Assembly (NCBI GenBank): GCA_003552765.1
Contig: PUOI01000136.1
Location: 1-12,791, forward strand
Source of the DNA: Candidatus Hydrogenedentota bacterium
GTDB lineage: Bacteria > Hydrogenedentota > Hydrogenedentia > Hydrogenedentales > SLHB01
Length of the DNA: 12,791 nt
Reading direction: 5' to 3'
Both the position numbers and the translations under genes were made by a program. The notes under the pieces are model-generated. The model made no database searches. It worked only from the letters and a program-made list of their open reading frames with translations, and was not told where the DNA came from. Below, piece after piece: positions 7,305 through 12,791 of the stretch. Position 1 is the stretch's first letter; the number at the start of each line of letters is the position of its first letter.

Positions 7305-7333
7305 TTGACTGGGACGCCCGCCTTTGGTATCAT
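7305..7333 (+). promoter_or_regulatory. Sigma-70-type promoter of the ABC-TPR operon
   Basis: TTGACT (7305-7310) and TATCAT (7328-7333) are spaced by exactly 17 bp, and TGG before the -10 adds an extended -10. This is the best-matching promoter in the window. The start of transcription would be near 7340, giving a leader of about 90 nt. Confidence 0.7.
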
Positions 7334-7360
7334 GACTGTGACGTGCATTTATAGTAGATT

Positions 7361-7377
7361 CCGTTGCTTGGCAACGG
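7361..7377 (+). promoter_or_regulatory. Perfect 7-bp hairpin in the ABC operon leader
   Basis: CCGTTGC-TTG-GCAACGG is a perfect 7-bp inverted repeat around three bases, about 20-35 nt downstream of the predicted transcription start and 53 nt before the ATPase start. No T run follows, so it is not a simple terminator. It could be a leader RNA structure or a repressor site (TTGC...GCAA half-sites). Confidence 0.4.
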
Positions 7378-7429
7378 CAGTGAGCGGGCCGAGGCTCGCA
7401 TTGTTCGCAAACATAAAGGCTTAATTCCT

Positions 7430-8458
7430 GTGACACAAGAAACGTTGAATGAAGAGCCGGCGGCGGAGACCCAGCCGTTAGGCGAAGCCCGGACGCCGGA
7501 TCCCGATGGCCGGATCCCAGTGATCGAAACGTATGGCTTGACCAAGACATACGAGACCAAGACCGAGGATGTGCATGCCCTTCGGGATCTCAATCTGACC
7601 GTCTACCAAGGAGAGATCTTCGGGTATCTGGGTCCCAACGGCTCGGGCAAAACCACGACCATCAAGTTGTTGCTCGGGCTCATCTTCCCCACCGACGGCA
7701 GCATGGCGATTATGGACAGTGAGTCCATAGGGTCTATTCATGTCCGGCGCAACATCGGCTATCTCCCGGAAGGGGCGTATTATCCGGATTTCCTGAAGGG
7801 GGAAGAAGTGCTGCGCTTTTACGGTAAGCTCTATGGGCTGCGCGGGCGGGCGCTGGAACGGCGCATCGACGAAGTCCTGGAGATGGTCGGCATGACCGGG
7901 GCGCGCCGCCGCTTGGTTGGAGGCTATTCCAAAGGCATGCGCCAACGCATTGGCTTGGCTCAGGCCATGATCAGCGACCCGCAGATACTCATTCTCGACG
8001 AGCCCACCACGGGGCTGGATCCCATCGCCCGGAAGGAAATCCGGGATGTTCTTGTCAAGCTTCGGGACGAAGGCAAGACCCTCCTCATTTCGAGCCACGA
8101 GCTGCTGGAAGTCGAGATGATCTGTGACCGGGTGGGTATTCTTCACAACGGGATGCTGCAAACGATTGGCGCCCTGGATGACCTGTTGGTGCAGCGCGAC
8201 ATCACCCTTGAGGTGGAGGTTCCGTCCGAATCCGCCGTGCACGAACTGTCGCGGTTTGGCATCATCTCGGAGGATATGGTGGATGGGAAAGCCCTGCTCC
8301 GGGTGCCGGCGAACGTCTCGCTTTACGAAGCCATTGAGCAGTGCCAACATAACAACGTAAGCTTACTCAGTGTCCGGCCCCGCCGCGAGACGCTCGAAGA
8401 ACTTTTCGTGCGCGTGGTGGGCGCTGCGGAAGAGAATAAGGAAATCAACCAGGTATGA
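7430..8458 (+). CDS. ABC transporter ATP-binding protein (ABC-2 / drug-antibiotic type)
   Basis: This cytoplasmic ATPase energises the permease encoded next. GTG 7430 is chosen, with AAGG 10 nt upstream; the longer frame from TTG 7364 would begin inside the leader hairpin. The 342 residues carry an acidic N-terminal extension (about 1-30). Walker A is GPNGSGKT (68-75). The Q-loop region is IGYLPEGAYYPD (109-120), where Glu replaces Gln as is usual in this subgroup. The signature is YSKGMRQRIGLAQ (166-178), Walker B is ILILDEPTTGLDP (186-198), and the switch histidine is His223 in LLISSHEL. After the ATPase domain, residues of about 250-342 resemble the C-terminal domain of multidrug or CcmA-like ATPases (VSLLSVRPRRETLEELFVRVVG). 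The gene overlaps the permease start by ATGA. It is surely an ABC-2 exporter component; the cargo cannot be read from sequence. Confidence 0.93.
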   Translation: MTQETLNEEPAAETQPLGEARTPDPDGRIPVIETYGLTKTYETKTEDVHALRDLNLTVYQGEIFGYLGPNGSGKTTTIKLLLGLIFPTDGSMAIMDSESIGSIHVRRNIGYLPEGAYYPDFLKGEEVLRFYGKLYGLRGRALERRIDEVLEMVGMTGARRRLVGGYSKGMRQRIGLAQAMISDPQILILDEPTTGLDPIARKEIRDVLVKLRDEGKTLLISSHELLEVEMICDRVGILHNGMLQTIGALDDLLVQRDITLEVEVPSESAVHELSRFGIISEDMVDGKALLRVPANVSLYEAIEQCQHNNVSLLSVRPRRETLEELFVRVVGAAEENKEINQV

Positions 8459-9342
8459 CGGACGAGTCAGTCAAGAAACCACAAAGCACGTCGGATAAGT
8501 TGCCGGGGGTTGTCTCGGTTTTTACTCTTGGGTTAGGGGCAATCGCCGTTTACACCTGGCGTGAGGGCATGCGCAAGAAGACCATGATAGGCTTCCTTGT
8601 GCTCAGCCTGCTGGTGATATTCGGGGCATGGTTTCTAACAGCTTTCTTGCAGACCGGCGGCGCCCAAGTAGATACCGAGCTTGACACGAAACTGGTCAAG
8701 GACATCTGCGTCACCGCGATATCCATCTTCGGCGTTTTGATAACCATCTTCATATCGGCCAGCGTGGTGCCAGGCGAAGTAGAGAACCGCATCATATATA
8801 CGGTCCTGTCCAAGCCCGTGCGCCGGTTCCAGTACCTGATGGGCAAATTCCTGGGCGTCCAACTGATCATCATCATCAACCTGGCGCTGATGGGCGGCCT
8901 GTTCTTTGTCAACCTATACATTCAAGAAGGAATCCTGCCCACGCTGCTGCTGTGGACCATCTTCCTCACGTACTTCGAGTTCCTCATTGTGTCCGCGTTC
9001 ACATTCGCGATTGGCTGCGCGGCGTCCTCCGCGGTGCTGCCGGTGATCGGCGGGTTGTTCATCTACATCACGGGGAATCTCACGGAGTATCTCGGCGATG
9101 TGGCCCGGCGCGCGGGACAGACCGAGGCCTTCCTCGATGTGGCGATCGGCTGGTTGGCCACCGGACTCTACAATGTGTTGCCTAACCTCCAGAATTTCAG
9201 TCTCCGGAATCAATTGCTCTATCTACAGCCCAACGATCCTCCCGCCGACGCCATGATTCCGCAAATGGTGGTATACGGATTGTTGTACGCCGCCGCCGGG
9301 TATGTGATTGGCTACATCATCTTCCGGCGAAAGGAGTTGTAA
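8455..9342 (+). CDS. ABC-2 type permease
   Basis: This 295-residue inner-membrane protein has about six hydrophobic segments, near 44-66, 84-105, 133-155, 161-185, 188-208 and 270-291. The first follows an amphipathic entry, YTWREGMRKKTMIGF. The motif YTVLSKPVRRFQYLMGKFLG (115-134) is the conserved cytoplasmic loop of ABC-2 and NosY-like permeases (COG1277-type). A periplasmic stretch of about 60 residues (209-268) lies before the last helix, and the protein ends in RRKEL on the cytoplasmic side. Its ATG overlaps the ATPase stop by 4 nt, so a 1:1 pairing is likely and a homodimeric permease is expected. Candidate roles by family are lipid or drug export or help in metal-enzyme maturation; nothing here discriminates among them. 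Confidence 0.9.
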   Translation: MTDESVKKPQSTSDKLPGVVSVFTLGLGAIAVYTWREGMRKKTMIGFLVLSLLVIFGAWFLTAFLQTGGAQVDTELDTKLVKDICVTAISIFGVLITIFISASVVPGEVENRIIYTVLSKPVRRFQYLMGKFLGVQLIIIINLALMGGLFFVNLYIQEGILPTLLLWTIFLTYFEFLIVSAFTFAIGCAASSAVLPVIGGLFIYITGNLTEYLGDVARRAGQTEAFLDVAIGWLATGLYNVLPNLQNFSLRNQLLYLQPNDPPADAMIPQMVVYGLLYAAAGYVIGYIIFRRKEL

Positions 9343-9347
9343 GGGAC

Positions 9348-10820
9348 ATGCGACAGGTTCCCACCTATGTTCTGCTAGCAGTGATGCTGGTCTTCCTCGC
9401 CGTGGCGGGGTGGCAAGGCCAGCAATTGTCCGGTCTGCGGGAGGCCGAAGGGCTCTACCGCTGGATGATCGCGGCCTCCAACCAAGTGCGCCTATTTGGC
9501 GGCCTTGAGCACATAATGGACGAACTGGAGTCCGGCCGGCCCGAGCCGGTGGACGACGCGTTCTTCGCGGAAGTCGCGGCGGCAAGCGAAGAACGTTTAC
9601 CAGACAACATCCCCATCGAGGACGAGGACCAGACGGACGACGGAGAGACCTATCCCGCGCTCGTACGGGCCGTGCGTCAAGGCGGCTACGAGCAAGAGTT
9701 GTGGCGGCTGGCCTCCAGCCCGGAGTTCGCCCCGTTGCGCCGCGATTTCAACCGATACGTCAACGAGGGACGTTTGGCCAGCATCGGCGAACAATTCGAC
9801 CTCGAAGAAATGTACGCCCAAGGCACCCTCGTCAACCTGGGCAACATGTTCCTAGGGTTTCGGAAGATGATGGCCAACCTCATCTGGCTTGAGGTGGACC
9901 GCTATTGGCACGAAGGCCAATACCACCGCATGGTGCCCCTCATGCGCACCACCGTGGCCTTGGACCCCACCTTCGTGGACGCCTTCATCCTTGGCGCGTG
10001 GCACTTGGCGTACAACATCACCGCGCCGATGGCCCCCACGCCCGAGGCCTTGAAGGAATACAGCCCGCGCCACGACGCCTGGGTCGGCCCGAGGGAGGTG
10101 TTCTATTACGAGGCGGTGGAGTTCCTCAAGGACGGCATCCGGAAGAATCCCACCGATTTCCGCCTCTATTTCGACCTGGGTTTTGCGGTGTATCACCAAA
10201 AGCTTGAGGATAGCGAGAACGCCGTGCGGTACTTGCGCGAGGCCATTCGCTATCCCCACGAGACCTGGGCGCGGCGCACCTACTACCGCATGCTTGAGGA
10301 AAACGGGCAGTACGAACAAGCGCTGGAAGGCTGGATGCAGTACCGCGAGGAGTTCCCCCAGAACCAAGTAGCGCCGGTATTCGTGGAGCGCAACCGCGGT
10401 CTTCTGTACGAACACAGGGCCGAGGAAGCCTATGCCGAGGCGGACGAGGCTGAAGAAGAAGGACGCGTGGAAGAGGCCGAGGAGTTGCGCGACTACGGCA
10501 ATGAGCAATACGCCAATGCCCGCCAGGTTTGGCAAGGGATGATCGCCATGAGCGGCGGCTCCCATCCCTTCGCGGAAACGCGCCTTCAGCGCATGGACGC
10601 GCTCGAACTCGCCGAGGAAGGCCGGTACTACGAGGCCGTGGCGCTTCTGGAGTATGCGCGCTGGGAGAGTTCCGAGTTCTTCGAGGAAGCCTCCGAGCTA
10701 ATCATCGAAATCAAGCAAGAAGGCGGTCTGCCGCTGACGCTTTCCGAGATTCAGTTCCTCGAACGGCAGCGCGAGGCCGAGGAACGCCGTCAGATGCGCG
10801 AGGAAATGGAGGCCCAATAG
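9348..10820 (+). CDS. Membrane-anchored TPR-like protein linked to the ABC transporter
   Basis: This encodes 490 residues. The start has AAGGGA just upstream and lies 5 nt after the permease stop, so it is the third gene of the operon. An N-terminal hydrophobic helix (7-23, YVLLAVMLVFLAVAGW) is probably an uncleaved anchor that places the rest outside the inner membrane. A region rich in acidic residues follows (about 60-100). Paired helices begin at MANLIWLEVDRYWHEGQYHRMVPLMRTTVALDP (175-207). Segments 270-300 and 308-338 (LREAIRYP, YYRMLEENGQYEQALEGWMQYREEFPQN) have the spacing and G/Y/A pattern of TPRs. Residues 355-385 are highly charged and predicted coiled, as is the end (470-490), which is almost all Glu, Arg and Gln. 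I recognise no enzyme motif. A scaffold or accessory subunit for the exporter is inferred from operon position only. Confidence 0.85.
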   Translation: MRQVPTYVLLAVMLVFLAVAGWQGQQLSGLREAEGLYRWMIAASNQVRLFGGLEHIMDELESGRPEPVDDAFFAEVAAASEERLPDNIPIEDEDQTDDGETYPALVRAVRQGGYEQELWRLASSPEFAPLRRDFNRYVNEGRLASIGEQFDLEEMYAQGTLVNLGNMFLGFRKMMANLIWLEVDRYWHEGQYHRMVPLMRTTVALDPTFVDAFILGAWHLAYNITAPMAPTPEALKEYSPRHDAWVGPREVFYYEAVEFLKDGIRKNPTDFRLYFDLGFAVYHQKLEDSENAVRYLREAIRYPHETWARRTYYRMLEENGQYEQALEGWMQYREEFPQNQVAPVFVERNRGLLYEHRAEEAYAEADEAEEEGRVEEAEELRDYGNEQYANARQVWQGMIAMSGGSHPFAETRLQRMDALELAEEGRYYEAVALLEYARWESSEFFEEASELIIEIKQEGGLPLTLSEIQFLERQREAEERRQMREEMEAQ

Positions 10821-10859
10821 GCCCAAGCCCGTGTAAAGACGGCCCCTAACACAACACCC

Positions 10860-10910
10860 AGCCGGGGGTGAAGCCGCCACACATTGGCGCTTCACCCCCG
10901 GCTTTGTTAT
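10860..10910 (+). terminator. Strong intrinsic terminator of the ABC-TPR operon
   Basis: A perfect 15-bp stem pairs AGCCGGGGGTGAAGC (10860-10874) with its complement at 10889-10903. The 14-nt loop can add a GCC/GGC pairing. TTTGTTAT follows directly. It lies 39 nt after the TPR-like gene's stop. Confidence 0.85.
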
Positions 10911-10995
10911 GGGCGCAAGGCGGTAGAGCCGCGTGTTGGGCCGTGTCGGTTTGCGTTCAAGCTGGCGGCGCTCCAGCAATAGAACGCCGGAACAC

Positions 10996-11179
10996 AGCCC
11001 GAAGGGCTGAAACACAATAGCCCAGGGCGTTCGCCCTGGGAAGCTGACTGGTCTGCAGCCCTGAAAGGGCGCAACAAGGGCTCACAGCCATGTGTGACGC
11101 CCCTTCAGGGCTTTTGAGGGGGGGCATTATCTTCCCAGGGCGGTTGCCCTGGGCTATCTTGTTTTGGCCCTTTCAGGGC
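10996..11179. repeat. BIME-like block: two inverted copies of a three-hairpin module
   Basis: Six GC-rich hairpins are arranged symmetrically about position 11088. The left copy has AGCCCGAAGGGCT (10996-11008), then CCCAGGGCG-TT-CGCCCTGGG (11021-11040), then GCCCTGAAAGGGC (11058-11070). The right copy reads the same modules in reverse: GCCCCTTCAGGGC (11099-11111), CCCAGGGC-GGTT-GCCCTGGG (11134-11153), and GCCCTTTCAGGGC (11167-11179). The linkers are related too: 11004-11043 and the reverse complement of 11131-11170 match at 33 of 40 positions by my alignment. TCACA and TGTGA flank the centre. This organisation is that of bacterial interspersed mosaic elements, built from REP units. No transposase lies in the window. 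Confidence 0.8.
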
Positions 11180-11308
11180 AGCCGCCCCTCATCGCTCGAC
11201 AGCTTTCTTGTCCAGCATGTCATTGTTGGGCGGGAGGCATGGCCAGCGTCATAATCAGTGAGTTACACTGCGCGAAAATCGGCCCCGCCAGGGCGGGTCA
11301 TCCCTGTT

Positions 11309-11388
11309 AGCCTCCTATTGTCACCATCGCCTGCCCCCTACCGTCATCCCCGCGTGCCCCCTATCGTCATCCCCGCGAAAGCGGGGAT
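11309..11388. repeat. Tandem 23-bp units ending in a REP-type hairpin
   Basis: Units at 11332-11354 and 11355-11377 are directly adjacent and match at 22 of 23 positions; they begin TGCCCCCTA and end GTCATCCCCGCG. A third, diverged unit precedes them at 11309-11331. The last unit continues into GAAAGCGGGGAT, forming ATCCCCGC-GAAA-GCGGGGAT (11369-11388), an 8-bp stem with a GNRA loop. This is the widespread extragenic element whose translation gives VIPAKAGIH. Only the last unit has both stem arms; the earlier ones are half-elements. Confidence 0.8.
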
Positions 11389-11442
11389 CCATCGCCGCCC
11401 ACTGCATGATAGTATTGAACAAAAGCTGTATAACAAGTGTGA

Positions 11443-11448
11443 TAGAAT
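11443..11448 (+). promoter_or_regulatory. Weak candidate -10 box upstream of the exported-protein family
   Basis: TAGAAT lies in an AT-rich island (11401-11460) within GC-rich DNA. TTGAAC at 11415 is the nearest -35-like hexamer but is 22 bp away, which is too far, so support is slight. Confidence 0.2.
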
Positions 11449-11506
11449 GTAATTGATCAGTCTCGCATCAAGGCGTTATCGTTTAGAAGAGGAGGAGAAC
11501 GAAGAC

Positions 11507-11632
11507 GAGGCGTCGCTGGAAGCCGGGGAGTACACATTGAGCCAAGATAGCGAGGAGCGGGTCGAGCGGCTTAGGAAATACACGCAGGGGCGTTTGTGGA
11601 ACAATGCCGGCGGCGCCGGGGCGTTACACTGA
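11507..11632 (+). pseudogene. Decayed 3' fragment of a paralog of the 11807-12691 gene
   Basis: Translated in frame to the TGA at 11630-11632, this reads EASLEAGEYTLSQDSEERV followed by ERLRKYTQGRLW. The intact neighbour has EASLEAGDYTLDQEGEERV, then ERLREHAREGVW (residues 258-288). Twenty of 31 aligned residues are identical. The first 23 nt (11507-11529) match 12575-12597 exactly. Upstream the match stops abruptly, with a run of GAG/GAA codons and an in-frame TAA at 11450-11452. Downstream the ending NNAGGAGALH does not match. So this is a copy missing its 5' nine-tenths and probably not expressed. A short unrelated gene is unlikely given the nucleotide identity. Confidence 0.75.
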
Positions 11633-11710
11633 CTCCGTTCTCGCCATCCCACGAACCTAATCGCGGTTTTGGGGTCGCAGAAGGTAGGGAAGTCACCGGC
11701 TCTCAACAGC

Positions 11711-11761
11711 GAGCAACACGCGCGCGAGGTATTGTGGCGGCGCAGGCTGATACCTTGGTGA
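11711..11761 (+). pseudogene. Second decayed fragment: C-terminal tail of a paralog
   Basis: The frame reads EQHAREVLWRRRLIPW and stops at TGA 11759-11761. The intact gene ends EHAREGVWWRRLVPW, so 10 of the last 14 residues match. The similarity continues past the stop into the spacer: GGACAAG and CGCTGAAC appear in both, then a purine-rich ribosome site and an ATG. This tail therefore stands in the same relation to the gene at 11807 as that gene's tail stands to the one at 12737. Together with the fragment at 11507 it may be one copy split by an insertion of about 138 bp, or the residue of two copies. Confidence 0.7.
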
Positions 11762-11806
11762 AGGACAAGGGACGCTCGCTGAACAACTGAACAGGAGGGA
11801 TATCCC

Positions 11807-12691
11807 ATGTATCGGAGAGTATCGGCGATTGCGTGCGTGGTAGCAACGCTCCTGACGACTGACGCATTGTGGGCCGAGGTTGAGATTCCGCCCGGGGGAT
11901 TGCCCCCGCTTTTTGAGCGGCCGCCGGAGGAGGATCTGGAGCCGCTTCCGTCCCTTGATCCAGCGGAACGGGAGGAACTGCGAGAGACTTTGGATGCACT
12001 GTATCAACTGTACCACGCCAAAGTCTATGAGTTGCGAGCTGAGCATTACGGCATCACCCCGGATGAGCTTGAACATCGAATAGATTTCCAACATATGCGT
12101 GGTCTTGACGATTGGAGCGAGGTCACACGGACGATCCGGGCGCCGCTCCGGCCCGAACATGATCCCTGGGTAATCGAAATCGCCTTCGGTTTGGTGGAAG
12201 AAGATCCAATCGATTGGAAGACATTGCGAACGGCCATGCAAATCCTGAACCGTACGGAGACAGGACCGGACCCGGCGCGGGAGGAGCTTGCCCGCCGGAT
12301 CCTAGCGGCGCCAATTCATCCGGACCAGCCCAACGAACGGCGTTTCGCGGCCGGTAATGCGCTACTCTATTTGGTCCGCCAATGGCCGGATGACGCGCCA
12401 GAGATCCTGGCAGTCATCTGCACGCTGCCCGCTCAACCCCGGGAGCGGGACATCTTGCCGGTAGCTCAGGATGCACGCCGGCCCACACAGGAAGAACGCC
12501 TCTTGGCCCAGCGGGCGCCGGGATGGCTCCAGGGTCGTGAGCGGAGCAAGGCCGCGGCGGTTCTGGAGCGCATCGAGGCGTCGCTGGAAGCCGGGGACTA
12601 CACTTTGGACCAGGAAGGCGAGGAGCGGGTCGAGCGGCTCAGGGAACACGCGCGCGAGGGCGTGTGGTGGCGCAGGCTGGTACCTTGGTGA
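11807..12691 (+). CDS. Exported protein of unknown family (tandem array member)
   Basis: I do not recognise this family. The ATG is preceded by a perfect AGGAGG (11793-11798) at 8 nt. The 294 residues begin with a signal peptide, MYRRVSAIACVVATLLTTDALWA, with cleavage expected after Ala23. The mature N-terminus is Pro- and acid-rich (EIPPGGLPPLFERPPEEDLEPLPSL, about 26-50). The rest appears wholly helical, with heptad-like stretches at 51-90 and paired helices at about 157-208 (EELARRILAAPI, RRFAAGNALLYLVRQWPDDAPEILAVICTLP) reminiscent of HEAT-like repeats. The end (240-294) is highly charged and closes with WWRRLVPW. No catalytic motif, metal site or anchor is visible. Decayed relatives lie immediately upstream, and another signal-peptide gene starts 45 nt downstream. 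A periplasmic or secreted location is likely; function is unknown. Confidence 0.8.
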   Translation: MYRRVSAIACVVATLLTTDALWAEVEIPPGGLPPLFERPPEEDLEPLPSLDPAEREELRETLDALYQLYHAKVYELRAEHYGITPDELEHRIDFQHMRGLDDWSEVTRTIRAPLRPEHDPWVIEIAFGLVEEDPIDWKTLRTAMQILNRTETGPDPAREELARRILAAPIHPDQPNERRFAAGNALLYLVRQWPDDAPEILAVICTLPAQPRERDILPVAQDARRPTQEERLLAQRAPGWLQGRERSKAAAVLERIEASLEAGDYTLDQEGEERVERLREHAREGVWWRRLVPW

Positions 12692-12736
12692 GGGACAAGT
12701 GGGAGTCGCTGAACCACTAACGGAAAGGAGAGTCTC

Positions 12737-12791
12737 ATGACTACAGTACGAGGAGTCGCCTACACGCTGCTGTTCATCGCGCTAATGGCTC
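12737..12791 (+). CDS. Start of a further exported-protein gene (runs off right edge)
   Basis: ATG 12737 follows GGAAAGGAG with good spacing, and the 18 visible codons, MTTVRGVAYTLLFIALMA, form the start of a signal peptide. The position is exactly one array period (930 bp) after the start at 11807, and the spacer before it resembles the spacer before that gene. It is probably another member of the same family, but too little is visible to prove homology. Confidence 0.6.
   Translation, partial: MTTVRGVAYTLLFIALMA

Larger units (their letters stand above)
10911..11506. other. Gene-free stretch dominated by hairpin repeats
   Basis: No convincing gene occurs between the operon terminator and the first decayed fragment at 11507. 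The stretch holds the inverted three-hairpin block (10996-11179), an unremarkable linker (11180-11280), a small palindrome CCCGCC-AG-GGCGGG (11284-11297), the 23-bp tandem units with the REP-type hairpin (11309-11388), and an AT-rich segment (11401-11460) that may carry a promoter. The open frame at 11258-11452 is a translation of the repeat, not a gene. Confidence 0.7.

Noticed and set aside
9852..10565. Minus-strand open frame of 237 codons
   Set aside because: It is antisense to the TPR-like gene, which has a ribosome site, operon spacing and coherent helical repeats.
11021..11153. The CCCAGGGC hairpins as intrinsic terminators
   Set aside because: None is followed by a T run, and the operon already ends at the strong terminator at 10860-10910.
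11309..11377. Short CRISPR array
   Set aside because: The 23-bp units are directly adjacent with no spacers, and they belong to a REP-type element; no cas genes are present.
11258..11452. Small open frame of 64 codons between the repeats and the exported-protein family
   Set aside because: Its product contains VIPAKAGIH, the known artefact of translating the GTCATCCCCGCGAAAGCGGGGAT repeat; it has no ribosome site.
11262..11631. Nine-base direct repeat GTTACACTG (11262-11270 and 11623-11631) as a target-site duplication
   Set aside because: One 9-base match is expected by chance in a region of this size, and nothing mobile is recognisable between the copies.
11596..11790. Open frame of 64 codons upstream of 11807
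   Set aside because: It runs out of frame through both decayed paralog fragments and has no similarity or ribosome site of its own.

Overview
The window reads as chromosome of a GC-rich, Gram-negative-type bacterium. The evidence is a DUF481-type outer-membrane beta-barrel protein ending in Phe, several signal peptides, and a phosphatidylethanolamine pathway. The gene content, the secreted proteins of unknown role, the tetratricopeptide (TPR) protein attached to an ABC exporter and the hairpin-rich extragenic repeats remind me of uncultured PVC-like or Hydrogenedentota-like lineages. That placement is an impression, not a demonstration.

Layout. Positions 1-514 (minus) hold the N-terminal 171 codons of a tRNA-dihydrouridine synthase that runs off the left edge. 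Positions 717-1340 (minus) encode a small, acidic, exported beta-sandwich protein. A divergent intergenic region (1341-1568) carries a good plus-strand promoter. It leads a tight plus-strand cluster, rpmE-prfA-prmC-radC-psd-pssA (1569-5987), in which neighbours overlap by 4 nt or are separated by 6-15 nt. The cluster combines translation (L31, release factor 1 and the enzyme that methylates its GGQ loop), a RadC/JAMM protein, and the last two steps of phosphatidylethanolamine synthesis. A separate gene for a DUF481-like outer-membrane protein (6093-7244) follows and ends in a probable terminator.

Positions 7305-10910 form a self-contained transcription unit. It has a consensus-like promoter, a hairpin in the leader, an ABC ATPase, an ABC-2 permease overlapping it by 4 nt, and a membrane-anchored TPR-like protein 5 nt later. 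A 15-bp perfect-stem intrinsic terminator closes it.

Positions 10911-11806 hold no intact gene. They contain a roughly 184-bp block made of two inverted copies of a three-hairpin module (BIME-like). Next come tandem 23-bp units running into a REP-type hairpin (GTCATCCCCGC-GAAA-GCGGGGAT), an AT-rich stretch, and two decayed fragments of the family encoded next door. Positions 11807-12691 encode an intact exported protein of a family I do not recognise. A further signal-peptide gene starts at 12737 and runs off the right edge. The decayed tail and the spacer upstream of 11807 match the tail and spacer downstream of 12691, so this end of the window looks like a tandem array with a repeat period near 930 bp.

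The most novel-looking material is this tandem family with its remnants, the inverted three-hairpin repeat block, and the uncharacterised ABC-TPR operon. I found no CRISPR array, tRNA, rRNA or transposase gene.
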